64,000 nucleotides of DNA, taken from contig JBFWNT010000003.1 in NCBI GenBank assembly GCA_050250915.1, positions 62,001 to 126,000 on the forward strand. The letters run 5' to 3'. Below the pieces are notes generated by a model that was given only the letters and a program-made list of their open reading frames with translations, made no database searches and was not told where the DNA came from. Shown piece by piece: positions 26,409-34,888 of this stretch; position 1 is the stretch's first letter; the number at the start of each line of letters is the position of its first letter. The translations under genes were made by a program, and so were the position numbers. Source of the stretch: Miltoncostaea sp050250915 (GTDB lineage: Bacteria; Actinomycetota; Thermoleophilia; Miltoncostaeales; Miltoncostaeaceae).

Positions 26409-26427
26409 ACGACCGGGCCGTGTGTCG

Positions 26428-26458
26428 CGGGCGCCCCGGTGGGGAACCAGGGCGCCCG
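26428..26458 (+). terminator. Terminator-like hairpin after the methyltransferase operon
   Basis: CGGGCGCCC and GGGCGCCCG form a perfect 9-bp stem with a 13-base loop, 20 bases past the stop at 26408. No T tract follows. Confidence 0.55.
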
Positions 26459-26662
26459 TGACCCGTTACGGCTTCGGCCTGATGTGCGAGATCCACCCGC
26501 CCGACGTCCTGCTGGAGCAGGCGCGGCGGGCCGAGGACGCGGGCTTCGCGTTCATCACGATCTCGGGCCACATCGACCCTCGGCGACATCGACGCGTTCT
26601 TCGCGATGTGGGAGGGCGGGCTGCGGGACCGGCTTCCCTCGCCGCGGCGAGCCGCCCCCGCG
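26458..26662 (+). pseudogene. 5' remnant of an LLM-class F420-dependent oxidoreductase
   Basis: From GTG 26458 the reading VTRYGFGLMCEIHPPDVLLE, then QARRAEDAGFAFITISGHI, matches the N-terminal beta-strand and helix of F420-dependent luciferase-like enzymes, which normally run to about 320 residues. After about 26578 the family pattern stops. A different frame then reads GDIDAFFAMWEGGLRDRL before the convergent epimerase gene begins at 26663. A deletion with frame change has joined two scraps, so no functional protein is expected. Confidence 0.6.
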
Positions 26663-27568
26663 TCAGTCGAGCCCGATCCCCCAGGAGCCGCTGAACCGCC
26701 CGCCCGGGTGGAGCGCCACGAGGCCGGCGCCGGAGTTGAACGCGTCGGCCGCGCACGACATGGGCTCCACCGCGACGCCCCGGCGGCGGTGCTCGGGCGG
26801 GAGCGTGTCGCCGGTGAAGACCATGACGAACCCGTAGGCGCCGTCCATCCAGAGCCGCAGGCGCCCCGACGGGCCCTCCAGCGTCACGGTCGCCCGCCCC
26901 TCGGCGTCCCAATCGAGGCCGGTGAAGCAGTGGTCCAGCACCGACCCGCCGATCGCCCGGCCGGCCCGCAGGTCCAGGTCCCCGTCCACCGGGCGGCGCT
27001 CGCCGGTGGGGATGCCGGAATCGTCGGCGGGCAGCCACGCCTCGGCGGGGACGGTCAGCACCGCGTCGTCCACCACCGCGGTCCCGGCCGTGAGGTAGGG
27101 GTGGAACCCGGCCCCGAACGGCGCCGGCCCGTCCCCCACGTTCGTCGCGGTGAGCGTCACCGAGAGCCCGTGGGGGTCGAGGGCGTACGCGACGGCCAGG
27201 TCCAGGGCGAACGGGTACGCGGGCTGCGGGTGCAGGCGCAGCCGCATCGTCACCCGGTCCTCCGTCCAATCCGTCGCGCGCCAGTTGGCCCAGCGCACGA
27301 GCCCGTGGATCGCGTTGCCGCGGGCGGGCTCCGACAGCGGCGCCCGGATGTCGCGCCCCTCCCAGGTGTACGCGCCGCCGGCCAGGCGGTTCGGCCACGG
27401 CGCCAGCACCTGACCGCGCCCGCCGCCCGCCATGTCCCACTCCCCGTACCCGTCGAGCACGGGCACGCCGCCGTGCGTGAGCGACCGCAGCCCGCCGCCC
27501 ACCTGCACGACGACGGCCTCCCAGGGGCCGTCGCCGATCGTGATCTGCTCTCCGCTCGGCGGAACCAC
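26663..27568 (-). CDS. Aldose 1-epimerase (mutarotase) family protein
   Basis: 301 residues from GTG 27568, with AGAGGG eight bases upstream. Family landmarks are VLAPWPNRLAGGAYTWEG, NAIHGLVRWANW (catalytic His), FGAGFHPYLTAG (second His), DHCFTGLDWD, and the likely catalytic Glu in RGVAVEPMSCAADAFN. It interconverts alpha- and beta-aldoses such as glucose or galactose. The gene is alone on its strand, 33 bases after the LuxR-type regulator's stop. No sugar kinase or Leloir pathway genes are adjacent. Confidence 0.9.
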   Translation of the reverse strand: MVPPSGEQITIGDGPWEAVVVQVGGGLRSLTHGGVPVLDGYGEWDMAGGGRGQVLAPWPNRLAGGAYTWEGRDIRAPLSEPARGNAIHGLVRWANWRATDWTEDRVTMRLRLHPQPAYPFALDLAVAYALDPHGLSVTLTATNVGDGPAPFGAGFHPYLTAGTAVVDDAVLTVPAEAWLPADDSGIPTGERRPVDGDLDLRAGRAIGGSVLDHCFTGLDWDAEGRATVTLEGPSGRLRLWMDGAYGFVMVFTGDTLPPEHRRRGVAVEPMSCAADAFNSGAGLVALHPGGRFSGSWGIGLD

Positions 27569-27601
27569 GTGGGAACCCTCTCAGGTTCGGGCCCGGCAGG
27601 G

Positions 27602-30418
27602 CTACGCCGGTTGCAACGCCCCCGCCAGGTCGCGGCGTGAGCGGATGCCGAGCTTGCGGTACACGCTCGACAGGTGCACCTCGATCGTCTTCGGGGTGAC
27701 GTAGAGGAGCTGCGCGATGTCCTTGTTGGTGTAGCCCTCGGTGGCCAGGTCGGCCACGCGGCGCTCGCTGGCGGTCAGGGCGCCGACGCCCGAGAGCGCA
27801 TCGGCGCGCGCGCGGACGCCGGCGGCCTGTAGCTCGGCGCGGGCGCGCTCGGCCAGCGGGGGCGACCCGCAGGCGGCCGCCAGGGACAGCCCGCGGGCAA
27901 GCGGCTCGCGCGCGTCGGTGGGGCGGCGGGCCAGGCGCAGCGCCGTGCCGAGGGCGACCAGCGACTTCGCCAGGTCCAGGCGGGCGGGCGACCCCTCGAG
28001 CACCCGCACCGACTCCTCCAGCGCCGCCAGCCCGTCATCGCGCTGGATGACGCCGAGCACGCGCAGGGCCCGCCCGATCGCGCCCGGGGCGCCCCAGATG
28101 CGGGCCTGCTCCAGGTCGGCGCGGATCAGCGCGAGGGCCTCGTCGGTGCGGCCCAGCCGCGCCAGCGCCTCGGCGGCCGGCGGGCGCCACGGCGCCCACG
28201 CCGGGTTCACGATCCGCGGGAAGTACTCGCGGTACCGGTCGGCCAGCGCCACCACCTCCTCGTCGCGCCCCTCCGCCAGCATCAGCGCGAGCCGCGCGCC
28301 CAGCAGCAGGCGGGAGACGTCGGCGGTGGGCGGCACCTCCACCACGTCGGCCGACGCCCGCGCCGCGGCCAGGTCGCCGCGCTCCACCTGGATCTCCGCG
28401 AGCAGCGCCGCCGGGTACGCCAGCAGCTGCGGCGGCTGCCCCCACGCCACCATCTCCTCCGCGGCGCTGCGGATCGAGTCCTCCGCCTCCGCCAGCTCGC
28501 CCCGCCGCATCAGCGTGAAGCCGCGCCACAGGTTCACGGTCAGCACGCCGATCAGCGAGCCCTTGCGGTGGGTGCGGGCGCGCACCTCGTCCCAGATCTC
28601 GAGCGCGTCCGGGCGGTCGGCCAGGGCCGGGAGGATCGCGGCCGCGACGTAGATCAGGTTGTCGTCGACCTCCACCAGGCGCCCGTCGGCCAGGGCGCGC
28701 GTCGCGAGGGCCGCCGTCTCCTCGGCGGTGCCGCCGGTCAGGGACCACTCCAGGGCGGCCATCGCCATGAGCAGCAGCGTCCCGACGCCGAGGATGTCGC
28801 CGGGCTCACGCCACCCGTCGAGCCGGCGCAGGTCATCGTGCGCGCCGGCGCCGAAGAACACGGTCATGTGCCCCATCGCCTCCAGGCGGCGGCGCACGTC
28901 CTCCATCTCCGGCGGCAGCTCGGCCGCCGTCCGCAACACGACGTCGCGGGCCTCCTCGGCGCGCCCGGTGAACACCAGAGACCGGGCCAGCTCGTAGGTG
29001 GCGGTCGCGCGGGCGTCCAGGTCGGTGAGCGTGTCGCGCGCCTCGGCCAGGTGCACGGCGGCGTCCGGGCCGCTCGTCATCACCTCCATGCGGCCGAGGT
29101 CGAAGACCACCTCGGCGCGGCGCTCCGGCGGGGGCGGCTCCTCCAGGGCGCGCCGCATGTAGGCCACCGCGCTGTCCGGCGCGCCGCGGGCGGTGGCGAC
29201 CCGCGCGGCCCGCTGGAGGGTGTCGACCACAGCGGGGTCGCCGCCGCGGGCCATCTGCAGGATGTGGGCCGCGATGCGCTCGTCCGACGCGCCGGCCGAC
29301 GCCAGCAGCGCCGCGGCCCGCTCGTGGCGCCGTTCCCGCTCGCCGGGCGCGATGTCGCCGTAGACGGCGTCGCGCACCAGAGGGTGCACGAAGCCCAGCG
29401 GCGTCTCGGGCAGCAGGATCTCGGCGCGGGCGAGATCCCCCGTGGCCGCGGCCGCCGCCGCCGGATCGACGCCGGCGAGCTCCGCCACCAGGCGCAGGTC
29501 GCTGCCGTCGCCCAGCACGGCGAGGGCCCGGGTGACCGCCACCGCATCGGGCGACAGGCGGGAGAGGCGCGCCAGCACCGCCCGCGAGACGGCGCGCGAC
29601 CCCACCCCGGCCACCGCGTCGGCGTGGCGCGCGTCCATCGCCACGCCCTCCGCCCGCAGGGCCCGCAGCAGCTCGGTCAGCAGCAGGGGGTTGCCGCCCG
29701 TGGCGCGGTGGCACGCGTCGGCGAACCCGCGGTCGGCGCTCCCCACCCGGCCCGCGATGAGCGCCGACGTGGCGTGCGACGAGAGGGGCCCGGGCGTGAC
29801 GACGCGGGTGCCGGGGTCGCGGGTGATCTCGGCGACCAGCGCGGGGTCGGTGCCGGGCTCGGCCGTGCGCAGCCCCGCCACCACGCCCACCGGGAGCGCC
29901 TCGAGGCGCCCGGCCAGGTAGGCGACGAACCGCAGCGAGCTGCGGTCGGCCCAGTGCAGGTCATCCACCACCAGCAGCAGCGGGCCGTCGCCCGCAAGGT
30001 TCACCACCAGCCAGAACAGCCCGTGGAGCGCGGCGAACGAGGCGTCGCCCTCGGCGCCCTCGGCGTCGAGGCTGCCGAAGATGGGGCGCGCGCCCTGGGC
30101 GGCGCCGGCGAAGGCCCGCTCGGCGACGGCAGGGTCCACCAGCAGCCCCTCGACCAGCTGGCGCACCACGCCGAACGCGAAGTCGCGCTCGATCTCCGAC
30201 CCGCGCGCCGTGAGCACCCGCATCCCCCGGTCCGCCGCGCGGCGGCGCGCCTCCTGGATGAGCCGGGTCTTGCCGATCCCGGCCGGGCCCTCGATGAGCA
30301 CCACGCCGCCGTCGCCGCGCGCCGCCCCGGCGACGGCCGCGTCGATCTCCGCGATCTCGCGGTCGCGCTCGAGGAGGTCGTGGGTGGCGGAGGGTCCCTC
30401 CCCGGCGGGTCCGGTCAT
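27602..30418 (-). CDS. LAL-type LuxR regulator with AAA ATPase domain
   Basis: 938 residues. Walker A is EGPAGIGKTRL (about 43-53) and Walker B is LLLVVDDLHWAD (about 147-158). A helical TPR-like region spans about 380-860, and a C-terminal GerE helix-turn-helix (LTASERRVADLATEGYTNKD, then KTIEVHLSSVYRKLGI) ends near residue 935. Regulators of this MalT/LAL class bind ATP and an inducer, then oligomerise and activate. It diverges from a second BTAD regulator across 87 bases, so the two may cross-regulate. Confidence 0.93.
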   Translation of the reverse strand: MTGPAGEGPSATHDLLERDREIAEIDAAVAGAARGDGGVVLIEGPAGIGKTRLIQEARRRAADRGMRVLTARGSEIERDFAFGVVRQLVEGLLVDPAVAERAFAGAAQGARPIFGSLDAEGAEGDASFAALHGLFWLVVNLAGDGPLLLVVDDLHWADRSSLRFVAYLAGRLEALPVGVVAGLRTAEPGTDPALVAEITRDPGTRVVTPGPLSSHATSALIAGRVGSADRGFADACHRATGGNPLLLTELLRALRAEGVAMDARHADAVAGVGSRAVSRAVLARLSRLSPDAVAVTRALAVLGDGSDLRLVAELAGVDPAAAAAATGDLARAEILLPETPLGFVHPLVRDAVYGDIAPGERERRHERAAALLASAGASDERIAAHILQMARGGDPAVVDTLQRAARVATARGAPDSAVAYMRRALEEPPPPERRAEVVFDLGRMEVMTSGPDAAVHLAEARDTLTDLDARATATYELARSLVFTGRAEEARDVVLRTAAELPPEMEDVRRRLEAMGHMTVFFGAGAHDDLRRLDGWREPGDILGVGTLLLMAMAALEWSLTGGTAEETAALATRALADGRLVEVDDNLIYVAAAILPALADRPDALEIWDEVRARTHRKGSLIGVLTVNLWRGFTLMRRGELAEAEDSIRSAAEEMVAWGQPPQLLAYPAALLAEIQVERGDLAAARASADVVEVPPTADVSRLLLGARLALMLAEGRDEEVVALADRYREYFPRIVNPAWAPWRPPAAEALARLGRTDEALALIRADLEQARIWGAPGAIGRALRVLGVIQRDDGLAALEESVRVLEGSPARLDLAKSLVALGTALRLARRPTDAREPLARGLSLAAACGSPPLAERARAELQAAGVRARADALSGVGALTASERRVADLATEGYTNKDIAQLLYVTPKTIEVHLSSVYRKLGIRSRRDLAGALQPA

Positions 30419-30505
30419 GCGGCCGCATGATATTTCGGGCGGGCCGCGCCTCGCACCATCCTGGCGGTGGGACCGCGGTTATAGGACGATGACCCCGGTG
30501 CGCCG

Positions 30506-32284
30506 GTGTCGCTGACGATCTGCCTCCTCGGTCCCCCGGGGATCGCCCGCGACGGGACCCCGGTCCCGCCGCCGCGTGGCGGCAAGGCCTGGGGCCTGCT
30601 GGCCCACCTGCTGCTGAGCGGACGGCCGGTGGGGCGCCGCGAGCTGGCGGCGCTGCTGTTCCCCGAGGCCGACGACCCGCTGGGGGCCCTGCGCTGGAGC
30701 CTGGCGGAGCTGCGCCGCGCGCTGGGGCTGCCCGACGCGCTGCGCGGGGACCCTCCGGTGCTGGAGCTGCCGCCGGGCACCGTGGTGGACGCCCTGTCGC
30801 CGTCCCCCGACGACGCCGGCGGCGACCTGCTGGAGGGCATGTCGTTCGACACGAGCCCCGGCTTCGACGCGTGGCTGTCGGTGGAGCGGCGCCGGCAGGC
30901 GTCGGCACTGGAGGCCGTGCTCCACGAGGCCGCCCTGGCCGCGCTCGCCGCCGGCCGCACCGACGAGGCGGTGCGGCTCGCGACGCGCGTCGTGGGCCTC
31001 AACCCTCTGGAGGAGGGCCACCACGAGCTGCTGGTGCGCAGCCTCGCCATGGCCGGCGACCGCGCCGGCGCCCTCGCGCACGCCGACCGCTGCGACGAGA
31101 TCCTGGTCCGCGAGCTGGGCGTGCCCCCCTCGCCGGCCGTGCGCCGGGCCGCGTACGCCGCCGACCCGCCGCCCGGGCCGCCTCCCTCCGGGGGGCGCGC
31201 CGCAGCGCGCGGGCAGCTGGAGGCCGGCGAGGCCGCCGCCGCGGCCGGGGCGGTGGAGACGGCTGTCGACCGCCTGCGGCGCGCGTGCTCGGAGGCGGCC
31301 GCCTCCGGCGACGGCGAGCTGCGCGCCCAGGCGCTGGTCGCGCTCGGCACCACGCTCATCCACGCGTGCCGGGGCCGCGACGAGGAGGGCTCCGCCGTGC
31401 TCCACCAGGCGATCGCCGTGGCCGAGCGGACGGGCGACCGCGCCAGCGGCGTCGCCGCCCGGCGCGAGCTGGGCTACGTGTACGTGCAGGCGGGGGTGCG
31501 GGAGCGGGCGGAGCGCTGGCTGCGGGCCGCGGAGGCGATGGCCGAGGGCGACGCCGAGTTGGCCTCGGTCCACGCGTTCCAGGGGATGGACCTCTCCGAC
31601 CGCGCGGACTACGGCCCGGCGCTCGACCGGCTGCAGGAGTCGGTGCGACTGGCGGAGGCTGCCGGCAACGGGCGCCTGGCGGCGTGGTCCGGGTCGCTCA
31701 TCGGCCGGCTGCACATGCTGCGCGGCGACGACGCACCCGCCGTGGCGGCCCTGGGCCGCACCCTGGACGTGGTCGACAGCGAGCGCTGGGTGGCGTTCCG
31801 CCCGTGGCCGGAGACGCTGCTCGCCGAGCTGGAGATGCGCGCCGGCGACGTGGACGGCGCCGCCGACCGCCTGGAGCATGCGTGGTCGCTGGCCTGCCAG
31901 GTGGAGGACCCGTGCTGGGAGGGGTTCTCGGCGCGCGCCATCGGGCTGCTGGAGGAGGGCCGCGGGCGCGCCACCGAGGCGCGCCGGTGGCTCGCGGAGG
32001 CCGCGACCCGGTGCACGCGGGTCCCCGACCGCTACCAGTGGGCCCACGGCTACGTGCTCGACGCGCGGGCCGCGCTGGCGGTGCGCAACGGCGACGCCGA
32101 GGCGTCGGCAACCGCCCACGAGCTGCTCGACCTGGCGGCCCGGTGCGGGATGCGCGAGCTGGTGGTGCGCGCCCAGCTCCACCTGGCCGGGCTGGGCGTG
32201 GAGGGCATGCACGAGTCGGCCGTGCTCCTCGCCCGCGACATCGACAACCCCGTCCTGGAGCCGCTGCTCGCCACCCCCGTGTGA
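30506..32284 (+). CDS. BTAD-TPR regulator lacking an ATPase domain
   Basis: 592 residues from GTG 30506. The winged-helix region is short but recognisable (LTICLLGPPGIARDGTPVP, GRRELAALLFPEADDPLGAL, RWSLAELRRALG). A BTAD helical domain (about 105-215, ending LVRELGVPPSPAVRR) follows, then about 350 residues of TPR-like helices. There is no Walker A motif, unlike the 24862 regulator, so it resembles small SARPs with added repeats. TTATAG near 30480 could be its -10. Seventy-five bases downstream lies a methyltransferase gene on the same strand, echoing the other BTAD/methyltransferase pair. Confidence 0.87.
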   Translation: MSLTICLLGPPGIARDGTPVPPPRGGKAWGLLAHLLLSGRPVGRRELAALLFPEADDPLGALRWSLAELRRALGLPDALRGDPPVLELPPGTVVDALSPSPDDAGGDLLEGMSFDTSPGFDAWLSVERRRQASALEAVLHEAALAALAAGRTDEAVRLATRVVGLNPLEEGHHELLVRSLAMAGDRAGALAHADRCDEILVRELGVPPSPAVRRAAYAADPPPGPPPSGGRAAARGQLEAGEAAAAAGAVETAVDRLRRACSEAAASGDGELRAQALVALGTTLIHACRGRDEEGSAVLHQAIAVAERTGDRASGVAARRELGYVYVQAGVRERAERWLRAAEAMAEGDAELASVHAFQGMDLSDRADYGPALDRLQESVRLAEAAGNGRLAAWSGSLIGRLHMLRGDDAPAVAALGRTLDVVDSERWVAFRPWPETLLAELEMRAGDVDGAADRLEHAWSLACQVEDPCWEGFSARAIGLLEEGRGRATEARRWLAEAATRCTRVPDRYQWAHGYVLDARAALAVRNGDAEASATAHELLDLAARCGMRELVVRAQLHLAGLGVEGMHESAVLLARDIDNPVLEPLLATPV

Positions 32285-32359
32285 GCCTCACACGCCGCCT
32301 CACACGGCCCCGTCCGAGAGTGCCCCCCGACAGCGTCGAACACGACACGAGGGGACACC

Positions 32360-33199
32360 ATGACGACGCAGACGCACACCCAGACCCCGACGCCGGCCCC
32401 GACGATGGCGGACAAGCTCCGCGCGACGTGGGACGCGGGGGACTACGCCGAGGTCGCCGAGCGCCTCGTGATGCCGCTCGGGCCGGTGGCCGTGGAGGCC
32501 GCCGCGATCCACTCCGGCGACGAGGTGCTGGACGTTGCGGCCGGCACCGGCAACGCCGCGATCCCCGCGGCCGAGACCGGCGCCCGGGTCACCGGCCTGG
32601 ACATCGCGCCGGGGCTCCTCGCCACGGCCCGCGCCCGGGCCGCCCAGGCGGGCGTCCGGGTCGAGTTCGTCGAGGGTGACGCGGAGGACCTCCCGTACCC
32701 CGACGCGAGCTTCGACGTCGTGACCTCCACCCTGGGCGTGCAGTTCGCGCCGCACCACGAGCAGACCGCCGCAGAGCTCGCCCGCGTGCTCCGCTCCGGT
32801 GGCCGCATGGCGCTGTGCAACTGGACCCCGCAGGGCTACATCGGCCGCTTCTTCGCGACGCTGTCGCCGTACATGCCGGCGCCGCCGGCGGGCGTGTCGC
32901 CGCCGCCGAAGTGGGGCGACCCCGACCATGTGACCGCGCTGTTCGAGGGCACCGGCGTCACGCTCTCGTTCGCCCGCCGCACGGTCGACTTCCGCGACCG
33001 GTCGCCGGAGGCGTTCGTCGACTTCATGGCGACCTGCTACGGGCCGCTCGTGAAGGCCCGCGAGCTGCTCTCGGCCGAGGGCCGGTGGGACGACCTCCGG
33101 GCGGATCTGATCGCGCTGAGCGCCGCGATGGACGAGGGCACCGCCGGGGCGTTCCGCGCGCCGAGCGAGTACCTGGTGGTCACGGGCCGCAAGGCCTAG
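32360..33199 (+). CDS. Class I SAM-dependent methyltransferase (UbiE-like)
   Basis: 279 residues after GAGGGGACACC. Motif I is EVLDVAAGTGNAAIPAAETG (about 54-73), followed by GLDIAPGLLATARARAA, a VEGDAEDLPYPDASFD motif II region, and ARVLRSGGRMALCNWTPQG. The C-terminal half (RTVDFRDRSPEAFVDFMATC) resembles small-molecule methyltransferases. The substrate is unknown. It follows the BTAD-TPR regulator, and a strong hairpin lies between it and the next gene. Confidence 0.88.
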   Translation: MTTQTHTQTPTPAPTMADKLRATWDAGDYAEVAERLVMPLGPVAVEAAAIHSGDEVLDVAAGTGNAAIPAAETGARVTGLDIAPGLLATARARAAQAGVRVEFVEGDAEDLPYPDASFDVVTSTLGVQFAPHHEQTAAELARVLRSGGRMALCNWTPQGYIGRFFATLSPYMPAPPAGVSPPPKWGDPDHVTALFEGTGVTLSFARRTVDFRDRSPEAFVDFMATCYGPLVKARELLSAEGRWDDLRADLIALSAAMDEGTAGAFRAPSEYLVVTGRKA

Positions 33200-33214
33200 T
33201 GCGCGGGGTAGGCT

Positions 33215-33241
33215 GGGCTCCGTCCCCACCGGACGGAGCCC
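33215..33241 (+). promoter_or_regulatory. Hairpin enclosing the ribosome site of the next gene
   Basis: GGGCTCCGTCC and GGACGGAGCCC form a perfect 11-bp stem around CCACC, ending one base before ATG 33242. The only ribosome-site candidate, GGACGGAG, is inside the 3' arm. It may terminate the methyltransferase transcript, hold back translation of the next gene, or both. TAGGCT at 33208-33213 could be a -10 element. Confidence 0.55.
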
Positions 33242-33952
33242 ATGCCCGACCCGCGCCTCGCCAGCCCGCTCCCCACGTTCGCGGACACCCGCCTGGCCGC
33301 GCACCGGCTGGCGGTCTACGTGGTGTCGCCGGCGCGGCGGCGGGCGACGGGGCGGATCGGCCTGCGGGCGGGTCCGGGTGCGGTGTACGTGACGCCGCCG
33401 TTCGACGGCCGGGTGGTGCGCCTGGAGCCCACGCGCCTGGTGCGCGACCGGGACGGCGACCTGGAGGAGGCGCCGGTCACCTCGCTCGCGGAGGCCGCGG
33501 CGTTCCTGCTCGGCGGGCCGCCGGACCTGGAGTACGCGAAGGGCTTCGACGTGCCCGGCCCGGGCGACATCGACGCGCCGCTGGCGTACGACCCGGCCGC
33601 CGCCGGCCAGCTGGGCGCGTGGTACCGGTTCGGCTTCGGCGTGCTCGCGACGCTTCGCGACGAGGCGGGCGCCGACGCGAGCGACATCCAGCTGTGGCCG
33701 GAGCACTTCGACGCCGCGGTGGACGCGCCGTGCGGCGGCGGGCGCATCACGTTCGGGGCGTCCCCCGGCGACGTCACCTCCGACGAGCCCTACCTGTACG
33801 TGCTGCCCCCGGGGCCGGTGGAGCGCGGCGAGACGTGGAACGCGACGGCGTTCACCGGCGCGGCGCTGCCGCTGTCGGCGTTCGTGGACGCCGGCGACCA
33901 GCGGGCGGCGGCGCGGGAGTTCCTTCGGAGCCGCCGGGACGCCGCGGCCTGA
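33242..33952 (+). CDS. Conserved-looking hypothetical protein
   Basis: 236 residues, no signal peptide or membrane segment. It has an acidic, beta-rich makeup with GRIGLRAGPGAVYVTPPFDG, a helical AEAAAFLLGGPPDL, WYRFGFGVLATLRDEAG, SDIQLWPEHFDAAVD and DEPYLYVLPPGP. The paired WPEHFD and DEPYLYV motifs look like conserved signatures of an uncharacterised actinobacterial family, but no activity can be assigned. Translation may be limited by the hairpin before the start. The RibD-like gene follows after 13 bases. Confidence 0.75.
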   Translation: MPDPRLASPLPTFADTRLAAHRLAVYVVSPARRRATGRIGLRAGPGAVYVTPPFDGRVVRLEPTRLVRDRDGDLEEAPVTSLAEAAAFLLGGPPDLEYAKGFDVPGPGDIDAPLAYDPAAAGQLGAWYRFGFGVLATLRDEAGADASDIQLWPEHFDAAVDAPCGGGRITFGASPGDVTSDEPYLYVLPPGPVERGETWNATAFTGAALPLSAFVDAGDQRAAAREFLRSRRDAAA

Positions 33953-33972
33953 TGCGGCCGGCCTGATGCGGC
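33946..33972 (+). repeat. 13-base tandem repeat spanning the stop/start junction
   Basis: GGCCTGATGCGGC occurs at 33946-33958 and again at 33960-33972 (period 14). The first copy holds the stop of the hypothetical gene and an out-of-use ATG; the second holds the ATG of the RibD-like gene. It looks like a small duplication that separated a former ATGA overlap. Confidence 0.7.
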
Positions 33973-34709
33973 GCCTGCTGCCGGCGCCGGCGGCGGCCGT
34001 CGCGCCGGAGGAGGCCTACGCCGACGTCCCGACCGCCTCCGGCCGGCCGGGGGTGCGGGTGAACATGGTGGCGAGCCTGGATGGGGCGATCACCATCGAG
34101 GGCCGCTCCGGCGGCCTGGGCGGCGACGCCGACCTGCGGGTGTTCCGGGCGCTCCGCTCGCTCGCCGACGTGATCCTGGTGGCGGCGGGGACGGCGCGGA
34201 CGGAGGGCTACGGACCACCGAAGCTCGCCGACGAGGCCCAGGCCGCCCGCCGCGCCCGCGGCCAGTCGCGCCTGCCGCGCATCGCGGTGGTCACCCGGTC
34301 GCTGGAGCTGGACTGGGGGACGCACCTCTTCACCGAGGCCCCGGACGACGCCCGCCCCATCGTGGTGACCAGCGCGGGCGCGCCGCAGGAGGGACGCCGC
34401 CGGGCCGCCGAGGTGGCCGACGTCCTGGTCGCGGGCGACGACGGCGTCGACCTGGCCGGGGCCCTGCGCCGGCTGGGCGCGGACGGCGCGGCGTCGGTGC
34501 TGTGCGAGGGCGGCCCCAGCCTGAACCGCGCCCTCGCCGCCGAGGGCCTCCTGGACGAGCTCTGCCTCACCGTCTCCCCCCGCCTGGTCGGCGGCGACGG
34601 CCCCCGCATGCTCGCCGGCGACCCGCCCGCCCCCGGCGGCCTGCCGATGCGCCTCCACGCCGCCTACGAGGACGACGGCTTCCTCTTCCTCCGCCACCGC
34701 TCCCCCTGA
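33966..34709 (+). CDS. RibD C-terminal-domain reductase (dihydrofolate-reductase-like)
   Basis: 247 residues. The fold is the stand-alone RibD-C / HTP reductase domain: VNMVASLDGAITIEGRSGGL with the Asp typical of pyrimidine reductases, ADVILVAAGTARTEGYGPP, VLCEGGPSLNRALAAEGLLD with the NADPH-binding Glu-Gly-Gly, and DELCLTVSPRLVGGDGPRML. Members reduce 5-amino-6-ribosylamino-uracil phosphate in riboflavin or deazaflavin (F420) synthesis, though several actinobacterial paralogues have no proven substrate. No other riboflavin gene is near. Confidence 0.88.
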   Translation: MRRLLPAPAAAVAPEEAYADVPTASGRPGVRVNMVASLDGAITIEGRSGGLGGDADLRVFRALRSLADVILVAAGTARTEGYGPPKLADEAQAARRARGQSRLPRIAVVTRSLELDWGTHLFTEAPDDARPIVVTSAGAPQEGRRRAAEVADVLVAGDDGVDLAGALRRLGADGAASVLCEGGPSLNRALAAEGLLDELCLTVSPRLVGGDGPRMLAGDPPAPGGLPMRLHAAYEDDGFLFLRHRSP

Positions 34710-34738
34710 TCCCCTCCCCTCGCCCGGCCGGTTCCGGG

Positions 34739-34888
34739 GCGTTCATTCGATCGGCACCCGTCGTTCAAGTGAACGCAGATCGAGACGCTCGCGTATGCAT
34801 CGGCGGCTTCGGACCATGGAGACGCTCACGGCGCCGTCGTTGACTGGTCCCACGGCAAATGAACGCGGAGGGACGATCGAATGAACGC
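34739..34888 (+). promoter_or_regulatory. TGAACG site array before the NmrA-like gene
   Basis: Five copies of TGAACG or its complement lie in 150 bases: 34740-34745, the palindrome CGTTCA-AG-TGAACG at 34762-34775, 34860-34865 and 34882-34887. GCGTTCATTCGATC (34739-34752) and GATCGAATGAACGC (34875-34888) are a perfect 14-base inverted pair, the second covering the start codon. The layout suits a repressor binding at two separated sites. A close relative of the palindrome occurs at 57885. Confidence 0.6.
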
